A stretch of 64,000 nt of DNA from Cryptomeria japonica (GCF_030272615.1 NC_081409.1:472992573-473056572); one strand, 5' to 3'. Counted from the first letter of the stretch, positions 22,717 through 35,177 are shown. Program-made: numbers and translations. The notes: generated by a model not told the origin, from the letters alone.

Positions 22717-23719
22717 AGTTGTTTCTGGTCTTCACTAATTTTTGGTATTTCAGTTTTTATTTCAGGGATGAAAACACAAAAAACAAGTAGTATGTATAGT
22801 GACTCCAATCACAACATGCAAACCCTAAGGAATTTGGTGAGGAAAAAAAACCTTTTCTTGTAGACTTAGGTACACACCCAATAGCTAATTAGAATATGGC
22901 CACTAAGTCTCACGCAATGGATTCTCAACGCCGTATTATCCGACTCCAAACACTAATGGAGGCACGAAATGACAAGTATCTTAGGAGAGTTACTATCTCT
23001 CTTGCACAAAGATTATCCCCCTTTCAGAGATGAACCAGGTAGCTTCTAATTTTAAATTAGATTTAGTCAGGGATCTGTTTGGTGTGTCGAGGTATAAACT
23101 CAATTGAGAGGTCTCCCAGCCTTGAAAACCAAGGTTTAATATACCCAAAGGTATGGAGGAGAGCTATTCCCAAGCACTACCATTGACTTGATTTTCATCA
23201 ACTCACATTTATTTTATAGTGGGTTGGAGTACTTGGCATCTAGCCGTTCCCACTTAGGTCGTTCCCCTCACACTGGTCGTAACAGCTTTAAGATTTTTTC
23301 AACCCCTCGAGAGGGTAGCCTGCTAAAGATGTACAAATCTCAAACAAAGAAAAAGCTTCAAGGGTCTGGATTTCTGATTGTCTAGAAAAAGACAAGAGCA
23401 TACTCTCCTACCTCTCAGAATCTTCTAAAAGCACAAAAAGATAAATTTGTTCTTTAACCAGATAGCAAGTTAGGTTCCTAAAAATGAATTTAAAGAATAC
23501 ATGATGTTTAGTCGATTCTCCTTAGGCAACCTACAAAGACAATGAATCAGTAGTCATATTGTCTTTGTGCGACAAGCATATTCTTCAACAAGCGTTCTGC
23601 AAAAACTAGTTAGGCTGTGAAAAAAATTCTGAGATAGACAGATAAACAATTAGGGTCAGTCATCAGAATAATCAATCAGAAATGAGAAAATTATGAAATT
23701 TGCCTTTTTTTACTAGAAA

Positions 23720-23935
23720 ATATAGAATTGTACGACAGACACTTGACTTGTACGAGACAGGGTGCAGTATCATACGAAGGAATATTGCTGATGATGCCTG
23801 CTCATACGACAGAGAACTTTTGCTCATACGACAAAGGATTTGCTTGTACGATAGGATTTTTGCAATCCGTGTGACAACTGCAGTTTGTCGTTTCAGCTTG
23901 TAAAAATTGTCGTACGAGATGTATGGACGAAAGAC
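23720..23935. repeat. Second TCGTACGA-type motif cluster in leader of C
   Basis: TTGTACGACAGAC, TTGTACGAGACAG, TCATACGAAGG, TCATACGACAG (twice), TTGTACGATAGG and GTCGTACGAG occur within 215 bp, close to the 5' LTR. Confidence 0.55.
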
Positions 23936-24032
23936 CAAAAAATCTGAAACCTGGAAAATAACAAAAAATAAAGAAGTCAGTCTTGGAGGCCGAAAAATGG
24001 TAGTCTTCGGGCCCCATGATGGGTGCTAGAGA

Positions 24033-25171
24033 TGTGTGTGTGAAAAAGTGAACCTAGTAGCTACAAGCAAAACACTTCAATTACGTCATTATATGCATGG
24101 TTAGTAATCAATAATCAATAAGAAATAAACCATAACAAAGCGACTAATTGCCTTCTAAAAGATGTGAGTATAAGATTGCTCTCAGATTTTTATAAGCAAT
24201 ACGAGTGACTAGACTACACCAAGACAAAGGATTTAATCTATATGATATTAAGCTATATGGATGCAAGATGGATGAATAATTCAAGCAATAATAATCAATT
24301 CAAGCAACAATGGATGCAAGCAATAATGGATGTAAAATGGATGCAAATAATCTAAAAAGCACAATAATCTTCAATGACTCCAGAGTGAAATTAGCGTGAT
24401 AATAATCTCCAAGCGTGTTCTCAAAAATCTCTGGGATGAATTGGAATGAGAGCTGAAGACTGAATTTATAGAGAATCACAACAGAAAAAGCTCAATTTAG
24501 GATTAATTGAAATAATTGAGAAATCATGTTTAGTTAACCTTGAGATAGATTCCAATTATAGTTTAATTGAAATGCATTGAAATTAGAAGTCCAAGTTGCA
24601 TTGGAAAATAATAATAAATTAATTCCATGCATATAGGATAAAAATAGATAATTCTTTAATTTATTCAAGAAAAGGGTCTTTTCAATGCAACTGAACTTCT
24701 TTTTCTAAAAAGCTTTGAGTTCCAATTTTAGAGAATAATTCAATAATTCAATTAAATTGCTTTTCTAATTTCAAGTTCTAAATTTAGAAAAAGAAATAAT
24801 ATCTCAAGTTTGATTTCTCTCTCAATTCAATTCTTTTTTTGTTTTATTTTCAATTCAACTCTTTGTAATAAATTAATTCATCTTTTGTAATAAATTAATC
24901 CTTTTTGCATGATTGAATGGCAAATTTATTAATTAATTAAATATGTAAGGATATTTATGGGATAATTGATCAAAATGATATTCTTGGAAATGATTTGATT
25001 AATTAAATAAATATTTAATTAATATTGAGTAATTGATTTGCCATGTGATTTTTGATAATTAAAGAATTAATAATGTGCTCAAGATTGATTTAATTGCCTT
25101 TGTTTAGGACCTTGGTGATGTTGTCGAGATTAGGGGCCCATGGTTTAGATGACCAATTTTAGTGTATTACA
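24033..25171 (-). repeat. 5' LTR of element C
   Basis: 1139 bp, a direct repeat of 7553-8701. It is flanked by CTATC at 25172-25176. A TATA-like TCTATAAATTC (minus strand, 24462-24472) is a candidate promoter for the genomic transcript. Confidence 0.9.
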
Positions 25172-25176
25172 CTATC

Positions 25177-25589
25177 AATAGCCTTGCCGAATTATTTATT
25201 TTAGTATAACTATATGAGTCTATAAGAAGTATAAATTCTACACCGAAGGTCGATGCTACACCAAAATAAAGGACATCAGAGAAGTTGAAAACAACTATAC
25301 CAACAAGGGCTTGTTTTTTTGTTATAGTTGAAAATAACGGGGATGGCAGAAATGATTTTATCGAACAAGCAAGTTACACCGAAAAGATCAAGTGATAATG
25401 AAATAAGATTTGAAGTTCTCTAACATTAATGTGTGCCAGCCCAAGGTCATGTCACATGAATTTTTGAATTCAATCATTTAATGACAATTTTGTAAATGAT
25501 GCAAACTAATTCATGAAAGTTTAAAAGACGGATTCTGTGTTATTCCAGCCACTGTGAGATATTTAGACAAAAGAGGCAAGAGTAATTGG
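25177..25589 (+). repeat. F1: second segment
   Basis: Continues the F-family homology interrupted by C at 7552 and matches 53860-54270. It ends at the ATTGG target duplication (25585-25589) of the solo LTR. No coding sequence is recognised. Confidence 0.75.
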
Positions 25590-26830
25590 TGTTGGATATT
25601 TTTGGACATTGTTGCTGCTAGGATATGTTGTTTTCATTTATGTCAACATATTCCTATGATTTTCTCTGGTGATTACAGATTGAGAAGATCTTATGATCTA
25701 GTTTGCAATTTTGTTTTTGTTGTATTGGTGCTTTGAATAGTTCAGTATGTCCTCCGATATATTCCAGTGTGATCTGATATTGAGATGAGATTTTGGGATA
25801 TTTTTTGGGACGGTCTTGTATATCTTTATTTTAGATGGATCATGTTTTGGTGCTCCGCAAGTTATCTTTCTTCATAACAGTTGTTGATTGGTTGTATTTT
25901 GACATTGACAGATGAAGATTTGATAAGTGGTGTTGGTGCAGCTATTGCTTATGATTCTAACATGCTTGCTAGTTTTTCCTAATTGTGTCCTATTTTTTTT
26001 GATGATTTGCATTGATTGTTGTGCGAGTTATTGGTGGTTTTCATGAACCGGTGATGATTTTCGTGTTATGCGATATTTCTGGTGGTGTAGCATGTTGTGG
26101 TTGATCTTGGCGTAATTTTCGGTCGTGTTGAGCATTTGGGAATTTGAATTAGGTCCATGTTATGTCATGAAAATAATAATATTGTTATGGTGGTCAATCT
26201 TTGTACCATGTAATATAATTTTGTAATTATGAGTTGAGGGTTTAGCCGACCATGTTGTCAAGGTTCATGATTTGTATATATCAGTGATATATTCATGTAA
26301 TTTACTGATAAGTGTCGTGTCTATAGTATCAAAGAGTGGTGTATGTATGAATAGTGATTCATCCTTTGGTATTGTGATTGAGCAGAGATTGGTGTTGTAG
26401 AGCAGATATTTGTGCTTCACTAAAACTGTAATCAAGCATTTGGAGATGTTATTCTTTAAGTTCATTCCTTCTAGATTGTAGTCCAAATTTTTTTGTAAGA
26501 CAGTGAGACTTCCCTAAGGGTTGTAGCCTTCCAGGTCATTGTATTTGAGCAGTGAGCTCTAGGAAGTGTGCCCGAATGCATGTGCATTCCCTATTGTAAT
26601 ATTCTCACATACTTCTACAGAGTATCATCTTACTATGGGTTGGTTCCCACCATGGTTTTTTCCTTAACTGGGTTTTGCACATCAAAATCTTGGTGTTGTG
26701 TGTTGTGCTTTCAATTTTCTTATCTTTGTTATTGAAACAATTTAACATATCTGTGTTTATAGCTAAGTTTGCAGATCTGGTGAAGACCGATTCACCCCCC
26801 CTCTGTCTTCCTTCATTATTATTGCAAACA
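25590..26830 (+). repeat. Solo LTR, copia-type, TSD ATTGG
   Basis: 1241 bp starting TGTTGGATATT and ending TTGCAAACA. It is flanked by ATTGG at 25585-25589 and 26831-26835. The homologous site in F (about 54270) lacks it, which gives the empty-site proof. The 3' half resembles the H LTR (GTATTTGAGCAGTGAGCTCT, a GCATGTGC hairpin, and a CACCCCCCCTCT tract before the end). No internal sequence remains, as after LTR-LTR recombination. Confidence 0.9.
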
Positions 26831-26937
26831 ATTGGGAGCAAGAAGCAAGCAAAGATCTAGAATTGGTGTTCTGATTCAAAGTAAGTGCTTAATTCTGAGA
26901 AGTACCTTGTTGATTCAATTGCTCTACTTGCGCTATA

Positions 26938-28976
26938 ATGGAAGGTTCCTATAAGAAACCTAGGGCTAGAAAATAGAAAGAAAAGGTCACTAGAGTAGAG
27001 AGCCCTTAGTAAGCCAAAGCTAAAAAACAAAAGAAGGGAGGCATCTAAATCATGACTTAATGGACTAATTTCTGGATTCCAGCCCTAAATCAAAAAGATC
27101 TTCTCAACTGAAATTAGAAATCTTAGGGGATAAATATGAAGACTTAGGGGATATATGGATGTTAATGAGGGGATATGAATTGATGTTATATCATTATAGA
27201 AAGAGAAATAGGGCAGAGCCCATATGCAACCCATGGGTCTACAACATAGGAAAACTGGTAGTTCCAAATATCTTTGTGAGTGTCAACTTCATGATTATGT
27301 TGGCTAAGAACTATGATCCCAATACTAAAACAATTTATGACGCTGTTGGGAAACCACTAGTACCTATAACTAGGGACTTCATTTCCCAAGTGTTTGATCT
27401 AGACTTAACCCTAGATCAACCAATTGATGTCACACTCCTAGGAAATGAGTACTCCAGGCTTAAAGATGTATACAAAAGATGGAGATTGTTGGCTCATAGA
27501 CCAAAGGATGGAAACAATCTTAGGATATTTGAAGAAAATGATGAACCTCCATATGATTTAGATTTATTTGAAGAATATTTCAGGTATACCTATTTTTCCA
27601 TTTCTCAGATTATGGGAATTGAGGCTAGTATTTTAATGGATATGGCACCTATGATATTGGTTGTAGATGTGCAAACACATGATGCTTGAACTTTTGATTA
27701 TGTGTCATTGATGGAAAATTAGATTAACCATGGGTTGGAAAGAATCAAGAATAACCCTAATGAAATTCATTTCAGATATTTTCTGTGTTGATGGATATGC
27801 TATTGTGTGTTGGGAAAGGATTAGGTTTATGGGCTGACAATCTTAGAGTCATATAATATGACACACATGGAATGTGTAAAAGTTGGTGCAAATGTTAACA
27901 ACCATATGGGATCAAAGGTGTCTATGATCCCAATACATGTGCTTTGAAGAATATTTTTTAAGACCTTGTATCACCTTCTAGGTCATTCATGTAATTACAT
28001 CCTAACTCAATAAGTTAAAAAGTTTCTTAGGCCAAAAGAATATGATGAGCGACAATTAGTCAGCCACAATCAAGAATAATGGTATTCTTTCAAGGATTAT
28101 ACAAAGATTGGGATATATGGATTTGAGGGTGCCCCTCTGCTGCTTCCAAGAATAATGCTAGACAAAATTGCTTACCTAGAGATTGTGAGGCAACTGGCCA
28201 AAGCAAGCTTTACACACCTTGGAGCGCATGAGAAACAATCCCTCATGCCTGGGTACTTGTGCTTTGGAGAATTTACAATTTTTTCAACTAAAGGATATGA
28301 CCTCATTAAAAACAAATTTGCCTATTATGGCCTAACAGAAGATGAACCTAGGGTTGGTTTCGATCTTGAAGGATTCATTAGCTCAGCTAAGTAGTCACAA
28401 AATTTTTTCTCTTATGAGCATGTGCCACTTGAATAGAAATATTTGATTAGGAATTTGGATGAGGTGCATGCTATGGATAAATTGAAGGCTTATGAAAAGA
28501 TTTTTAGGGCAAAAGAATGGAAGAAGAATCATGATTTGATGAAGTCTGATGCTTATTCTAGCATTAAAGATCCTATTGCTCTTATAAATGCAAAGATCAC
28601 TCATCTTGATGAAAAAATTGAACGGGTTCCTCCAAGTGTTCTAAGCATAAATGCAAGAAGACCTCTGGGAAGAAGTATATAGGTTGTGACACCTCTTGTC
28701 AATCTATCACCATAGACTGCTCCCTCAGTACAAAGTGATGTAGAGGACATCTGGGAGCATGACCCACCTCATGTTCCAAGTGAAGAGGAGATTGTAATAG
28801 AGGACAGATATGAAAGAGAGGATATTAGGTAGTTGGTTGGTGAGAAGTTTATTTCAGATGATGAATTTTTCCTCACAAGAATTCAAAACATTCTTATAAA
28901 AATATAGGGGGAAATTACTTAGACAACAGGTTGATGAGATCACCCATGAAAATGAAAATGAATTTCTTGAGAATTT
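26938..28976 (+). pseudogene. F-family downstream ORF, left copy (5' part)
   Basis: From ATG 26938 (MEGSYKKPRARK) it parallels the F copy from 54364. The best preserved block (27159-27689) reads YELMLYHYRKRNRAEPICNP, then WVYNIGKLVVPNIF, then KPLVPITRDFISQVFDLDL. A later block (28155-28394) has YLEIVRQLAKASFTHLG and PGYLCFGEFTIFSTKGYDL, and 28443-28682 a charged helical part. It is broken by several TAG stops and frameshifts. It has no retroviral domain. It lies downstream of integrase in family F. The phrase around ITRDF resembles the ITxEDV..I.GLP part of plant mobile domains, but only weakly. Function unknown. The continuation is probably at 36673. Confidence 0.65.
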
Positions 28977-30479
28977 TGGTGCATCAGAACCTCATGAATA
29001 AGATAATAAGAGCAATAAAGGCTAAATGAAACACATGAGAATGTGACCTTTCAATCTATGTAATAGGGTAGTCTTGTTTGTTTCATGTTTGATTTGCTTG
29101 TAATAAACCCCACCTTGTTACCCAATGACATGGATTTGGCAAATTGATAAGCCACCATGGGCATATGGGCCTAGGGGTATTTGGTTAAGTATTTTTCTAG
29201 GTGTTTATTTGTTGGAGATTTCTTAGGAATGTTTAGGACATGTTGAAGCACCTCTAGGTAGGCAGATTTAACATATGTCAAAATTTGCTCAAACTTGACA
29301 ACTTTTAATGATAACTTTTGGTTGCAAATAGAAACTTACTTCCAACGGTCACCATAGTTTAAAAGGTGGTTGATAACCATTTAGGAGGGTATAAAATTTC
29401 ATCTCCAATCATCATTGGGGGGATAAAATAATGTTGTAAACTTTTGGCATCATTGAAGTAATATATTTCTGAGAATTTCCTGCAATTTCGTTATTCTACA
29501 CAGTGTACCATACTATATGATCAATTTGGAATTAAAACTAGTGGGATGTGTTAGAGTGGAAAATCAGATTTCATATGAATCAATTTTGAGGTCCTAATTC
29601 ACCAGGACAAGGAAGAAATCGGCAAATTTCTGGAAGTGTTCTAGATTTGACAGTTTTGTTTAGGGTTTTGCAATGAAATGGCCTTACCTTGTTGATCCTT
29701 CATTGGTGGTTCATGCCTATGAAGGGGATGCAAGTATGGCCAATTTATTTTATGATTTTAAAGGCCTTTTTCAGGTTAGGACTAGTTGGAGGTGAGGGTT
29801 TGATGCATTAAGGTGGGAAACTCCATGTCGCCACCGGCAAGTGTAAGCAAACAGGTCTCACATCAGGGGTTAAAGGTCTGATCATGGCCTAAGACTTAGA
29901 AATTGGTGTATTTGAAATGGATTAAGAGTATTCCTTGAGTTTCTTTGGTGAATTAAGGTATGTGTCTACACACTCCTTTGTAAAATAGGCCTAATTGGGC
30001 TATACCGGTATCCTAACCAAAGTAGGGTTTGGATTCTTGTGTTTCCTACCAATAAGAACCCTTAGGATATGTTTTGCAAATCCCAAAAGGGTATCCAAAT
30101 CCAATATTTTTCATTTGGTCTTTTGGAGAAATAAAGAGTTAAGTGTGGAAAACCGGTCTGGCAGGGCTACTAAGTTTTGTAGGCCTTGTTGCAGTAGTTA
30201 CCCAAACTGGTAGAGGGAACCTGAATTCAATGATTGAAGGAGTTCTCCCAGACCTAGGGAACTTACAATCAAACCATAGATAGCCATTGTTGACAATAGA
30301 GACCTTGTACCGGTAAATGAAAGAGACCTTGTACCAATAGTCTTTTGTTTGGAAGAAAGGGATGTGGGACTTGTCAAACTGATATTCCTTAACCCTTGGG
30401 AGTACCGTGTGATTGCTAAGCTCCTCAGTGTGTTCTTAGATTAGGGAAACCTATTCTATACCTATACCAAAACTCTACA
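28977..30479 (+). repeat. 5' LTR of element E
   Basis: Direct repeat of 35178-36672, about 1.5 kb. TATAAAA at 29390-29396 is a candidate core promoter. The segment around 30000-30210 is open in one frame in both LTRs, which reflects LTR duplication rather than a gene. Confidence 0.85.
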
Positions 30480-30483
30480 TTAG

Positions 30484-30495
30484 ATTGGTATCAGA
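30484..30495 (+). other. Primer-binding site of element E
   Basis: ATTGGTATCAGATC, a few bases after the LTR, matches the initiator tRNA-Met complement over its first ten bases, as usual for chromoviruses. Confidence 0.7.
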
Positions 30496-30531
30496 TCATG
30501 GGAGGAATCCTTTTGGGAAGAAGAGTAGTAC

Positions 30532-31566
30532 ATGTTAGCAGAAGAATCAAAGGGTGAGGCTAGAAGAATGCCTCCAAAGGTGACAAATGTGGAAATTTCC
30601 AGGATGGTGCAAGAGAACAAAGAAGAGAATGATCAGCTTAAAAGGTTGATTGAGAACTTGGAAGTCAAGTTGGAGAGAGGACCTGATGGCTTGAAGGAAG
30701 TGGGAGAAGAAGAGGAGAACCCAGAAGGGAAGGAAGAAGAGGAAGTTCCTACAGAGCATAGGTACTTGGTCAATGCCTTTAAGTCTATGGAGAGGAGAAC
30801 CATGGACCAGAAATCAAACCTTCCTATTTTTAGTGGGAAGATGGATGTCAATGGAGTGATGGACTAGATAGTGTCCTTAAACAACTTCTTTGAATGTGAA
30901 AACATTGCTGACAACCAAAAGATGAAGATTGCCAAGTCAAGAATGCAGGGAGCAGCCCTAACATGGTGGAATTTTGTGCAAGGAGAAAGAGAGAAAGAGG
31001 GAAGAGGAATGATCACCTCTTGGAAGAAGATGATTACAAAGATCAAGGTAGTATATGTACCTGAGGACTATGAAGTCCAATTACATAAGAGAAGACAGAA
31101 TCTTAGGCAGAAAGAGATGGATGTGTGTGCCTATATTGAAGTATTTCAGAAATTGAGTATAAAGTCTAAGAAGGTTGAAGATGAAAGTGAAAGAGTGGCA
31201 AGGTATCTAAATGGCCTAAGGTGGAACATACAAGAAGAGTTGAACCTCTTGTGCCCTGGCACTATTCATAGATGCTATCAATTAGTTTTAAACGTAGAGG
31301 AGAAGCTCAAAATAAGATAGAAGCAGAGTAGTAGAGGAAGGGGTAAGCAACCAAGAGGAAGGAGAAACTTCAGAGGAAGAGGATCAAATATTGAATTTCA
31401 AGGAGAGAGAATTCAAGACTCCTCAAGGAATGATAGCAACAAAAAAGGCAAATTTAGAGGTAGAAGGCCAAATTTCAGAGGAAGATCATTAGGAAGAGGA
31501 GCAGGACCAATAAAATATTTTAACTGCAACCAAGAGGGACACATTGCCAACAGATGCCCAGAGAAG
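30532..31566 (+). pseudogene. Gag of element E
   Basis: The N-terminus has a short coiled coil (EENDQLKRLIENLEVKLERG) and an acidic stretch. The Gag core follows (NLPIFSGKMDVNGVMD, then MKIAKSRMQGAALTWW and YEVQLHKRRQNLRQKE), then an Arg/Gly-rich segment. The zinc knuckle is at 31516-31560, where the first Cys is changed to Tyr (KYFNCNQEGHIANRCP). There is a TAG at 30865 between the two main ORFs and another at 31318. Confidence 0.85.
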
Positions 31567-32262
31567 ATGGGGTCTAGTTCCCAAGGAAAAAGGAGAGACA
31601 ATCTAACCCAAGAATCGAATTACCAAGGCAGTAGTAAACCTGATTCATATGGTTATCCAAAGACCGAAGAGGCACTAATGTTGAGAAGAACCCTCTTGAA
31701 GGTACCAACACCTATGGAGCCACCTCAGAGGAAGACTATCTTCTTCACCACTTGCCAATTAGGAGAAAAGGTATGTAAAGTTCTGGTTGACTTAGGGTCT
31801 ACTGAGAATTTTGTGTCAATATAAATAGTAGAGAAGTTGAAATTGAGAAGGATACCCCATCCATACCCCTATGAGGTGTCTTGGCTCACAAAAGGGCAAA
31901 AAAATCTTGTAGAAGAGTAGTCATGGGTACAATTCTAGATAGGAGCATATAAAGATAAGATTTTGTTTGATGTTATTAACATGGATGCTTGTCACCTCTT
32001 GTTTGGAAGACCATGGCAATATGACCTCAAAGCACACCATGATGGCTATAGGAATACCTATTCCATCACAAAGAATGGCAAGGTCATAGAACTACTACCC
32101 CTTACTAAAAACAATGAAGAGCAGAAAGAAATTGAGTCCAAAGTGATGATGATGGAGGGAAAACCATTCCTCAAGGAGATAAATATGGAAGAAGGAATAT
32201 GGTTTGTATTGCTTCCAATACCAACCTCAAAGGGGAAGCCTGCTACAGATGATAGGGCATAA
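31567..32262 (+). pseudogene. Protease of element E
   Basis: KVCKVLVDLGSTENFVSI carries the active-site region, with the usual DSG changed to DLG, an inactivating change. LLFGRPWQYDLKAHHDG downstream is the second landmark. TAA at 31822, TAG at 31918 and TAA at 32260 interrupt it. Confidence 0.8.
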
Positions 32263-32301
32263 GGAAAGGACAAGGATCTCAGTCCGGAAGTCAGTCTGAA
32301 A

Positions 32302-33660
32302 GTGAAGGAGACCATTGGAAGATACCAAGGAATAGTGGCAGATGGAGTACCAAGGATTTTTCTGCCAATGAGAGAGATCAATCATTGTATTGACTTGATC
32401 CCAGGGGCCACATTACCTAACAAGGCTATATATAAACTCATGCCACAACAAAATGAGGAGATGGCAAGGCAGATTCAGAAGTTGCTAGATTCTAACCTGA
32501 TTGGAAAGAGCCTTAGACCATGTGCAGTACTTGCTATTTTGGCACCCAAAAAGGATGGAACATGGAGGCTTTGTACTGACTCAAGAGTTCTCAACAAGAT
32601 CACCATAAGGTATAGATTTCCAATGCCTAGGATAGAGGATTTGCTTGATTGTTTGGGGGGTGCAAAATATTTTTCTAAAATTGATTTAAAGAGTGGATAC
32701 CACCAAATTAGAATTAGGCCTGGTGATGAGTGGAAAACAACCTTCAAAACAAATGAAGGGCTGTATGAGTGGAAGGTTATGCCATTTGGTTTGTCTAATG
32801 CCCCAAGTACATTCATGAGACTCATGAATGAAGTTTTGAAAGAATTCACAGGGAAGTTTGTAATAGTGTATTTGGATGATATCCTAGTATTTAGCAGGAC
32901 AAATGAAGAACACTTGAGGCATCTAGACATGACTTTGAAAAGGTTGAGTGAAGAGGAATTTATGATCAATATGGAGAAGTGTTTGTTCATGCAGGAAGAG
33001 CTCATCTACCTAGGATTTGTGATCTCCAAAGGTCACTTAAAGATGGATCAGGATAAGGTAAATGTAATTCTTTCTTGGTCTACTCCTAAGACTATTGGTG
33101 AAGTTAGAAGTTTCCATGGATTAGCCAAATTTTATAGAAATTTCATAAGAGGTTTCAGTCAGATATGTGCTCCAATGTTGGAAACCATAAAAGGTGGTCA
33201 AAAGTGCAGGTTTTCTTAGACAAAGGAGGTGGATGAGGAATTTGAAACTCTCAAGAAAAAGGTAGCTCAACAACCGGTACTTGCTTTACTTGATTTTAAC
33301 AAAGTTTTTCAGATTGAATGTGATGCTAGTCATGTGGCCATAAGAGAAATAATAAGCCAAGAAGACAGACCTATGGCATTCTTTAGTGAAAAACTCAATG
33401 AGGCAAAGAGAAAATATTCTTCTTATGACCTAGAAATGTATGCACTAGTTCAGGCATTGAAAAAATGGAGACACTATCTGCTACCAAAGGAATTTGTGGT
33501 CTATACTAAAAACCAAGCCTTGAGTTTCATTAATAGCCAAGAAAAGATAAGCCATAGGCATATGAAGTGGGTAGAATCCCTACAAGCCTTACCTTTTCCA
33601 TAAAACACAAGAAAGGAGTAGCCAACAAAGTGGCTGATGCACTGAGTAGGAGAGTACTAA
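32302..33660 (+). pseudogene. Reverse transcriptase and RNase H of element E
   Basis: RT is intact over 305 codons. It has [62 protein letters not shown] (YLDD) and [19 protein letters not shown] at 33217 separates RNase H, which has FQIECDAS and DLEMYALVQAL, but YTKNQAL where the third acid is expected (D to K). A frameshift near 33590 precedes the connection HKKGVANKVADALSR. Confidence 0.9.
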
Positions 33661-33689
33661 CCATATCTGAAATCTAATTAGAAAGCATT

Positions 33690-35112
33690 GGGATTAATGC
33701 AATGAAAGATATGTATGTTGCAGATGAAGACTTTAAGGAGATTTACGAGACATGTACTGAATTTGGTGAAAGGTATCATGTGGATCTTTTTAATTTTCTA
33801 ATCCAAGATGGACTTCTTTTCAAAGGTGGGAAATTGTGCATACCAAAGTGCTCAATGAGGACTAATATCATCAAGGAAAATCATAATGGAGCTATGGCGG
33901 GTCATTTTGGTTTGGACAAGACACTTGAATTGGTAAGAAGGCACTACTTTTGGCCCAAATTGCAGGTTGATGTAAGAAAGTTTGTAGATGCATGCACCAT
34001 TTGCCAAAAGGCAAAAGGAAGAAGTACTAATGCTGGTCTCTATCAAACCTTACCCATTCCCTCGAGATATTGGGAAAGTGTGTGAATGGACTTTGTAATG
34101 GGTTTACCTAGGACCCAAAAGGGGTTTGACAATGTATTTGTGATAGTGGATAGGTTTAGTAAAATGGCACATTTCTTGCCATGTAAGTCCACTAGTGATG
34201 CATCTTATATAGCAGATTTGTTTTTCAGAGAAGTAGAAAGGATTCATGGACTTCCATTGAACATAGTGTCTGACAGGGATGTTAAATTTTTTGGCCATTT
34301 TTGGAGAACTCTATAGAGGAAACTTGGCACCAATTTGTCCTTCTCATCAGCCTATCATCCCCAAACGAATGGGTAGACAAAAGTAGTAAACCGTTCATTA
34401 GGGAATTTGTTGAGATGTCTTACAAGGTAGCATGGTGAAAAGTGGGATTCAATCTTACCTCAAGCTGAGTTTTCCTACAATGACATTGTAAATAGAAGCA
34501 TGAAGAAGTCACTATTTCAGATTGTGTATGGGCTGCATCCAAGAGGGGTGTTGGAGTTGAGAAAACTAACCCATATGGATCCCATAAGTGAAAATGATGA
34601 GAGGTTTGTTGAAGCCATAAAGGAAGTTCATGAGCAGGTCAAAATACAACTTCAAAAGTCATCAGAAAAATACAAAGAACATGCAGATTAGAAAAGGAGA
34701 TAGGTACAATTTCAAGTTGGAGATTTGGTTTGGGCAAATTTGAAGAAGGAAAGGTTACCCAAGGGAAAACACACTAAGATCATGCAAAGGAAAGTACGAC
34801 TATGCCAAATCTTGAAGAAGTTTGGCACCAATTCTTATAAAAGTCAATTACCATCAGACCTTGGCATGTCTCCTATTTTTAATGTTTGTGATCTAACTCC
34901 TTTTAAATGTGACTCTAATGCAGGTAACTCACAAGGTCCTAGAAGAAGCAATAGATATAGATTTTCCCAAACATGAGCCACCTAAACTTGAAAATGTGTT
35001 GGACACCAAGATTGTAAAGAAGACCAGGAACAATGAGTATAAAAAATACTTGGTCAAATGGAAAGGAAAACTAGACTCTGTAGACATTTGGTTGAATGAA
35101 GATTAGATCAAG
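33690..35112 (+). pseudogene. Integrase with C-terminal chromodomain of element E
   Basis: The HHCC finger is intact: HNGAMAGHFGLDKT ... CTICQKAKG. Core Asp residues lie in MDFVMGLP (34086) and VSDRDVKFF. The third position reads TKVVN instead of TEVVN (AAA at 34380-34382), so the catalytic Glu is lost. Stops are at 34314, 34374 and 34689. A GPF/Y-like part (VGDLVWANLKKER) is followed by a chromodomain at about 34985-35110: LENVLDTKIVKK, EYKKYLVKWKGKLDSVDIWL. The chromodomain steers integration to marked chromatin. Confidence 0.85.
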
Positions 35113-35177
35113 AACCATGGCACTACATTACATGACCTCATCTCAAGTGGACTTGAGATTCATTCACCCTAGGAGTA

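Larger units (their letters stand above)
21731..24032 (-). other. Untranslated leader of element C
   Basis: 2.3 kb between the 5' LTR and gag without a coding region. It contains the TCGTACGA motif clusters and the 39-40 bp tandem repeat listed separately. Just inside the LTR (24014-24032) the minus strand reads GCACCCATCATGGGGCC, resembling the GGCGCCC...GTGGGGCC start seen in Tat elements, so the PBS is here. The tRNA is not identified. Confidence 0.6.
7553..25171 (-). mobile_element. Element C: Tat-lineage Ty3/gypsy retrotransposon, 17.6 kb, with antisense PMD gene
   Basis: Direct LTRs lie at 7553-8701 and 24033-25171. Both begin TGTAATAC and end CACACACA on the minus strand, with 5-bp target duplications CTATC at 7548-7552 and 25172-25176. 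The order on the minus strand is 5' LTR, PBS region, 2.2 kb leader, gag, protease, G-patch region, RT, RNase H, second RNase H, integrase, about 5 kb of non-pol sequence, PPT and 3' LTR. The dual RNase H, the leader beginning with a GGGGCC-type block after the LTR and the long pol-to-LTR interval are Tat/Ogre hallmarks. All ORFs are broken, so it is not autonomous now. The two LTRs are very similar by eye, with one ~12-bp length difference near 8468/24956. Confidence 0.9.

Noticed and set aside
22554-22808. 84-residue ORF with repeated KLCPCQKLVHPES
   Set aside because: It is the reverse reading of the 39-40 bp tandem repeat.
29995-30213. 72-residue ORF in the E LTR
   Set aside because: It is repeated in the other LTR (36184-36402) only because the LTRs are copies.
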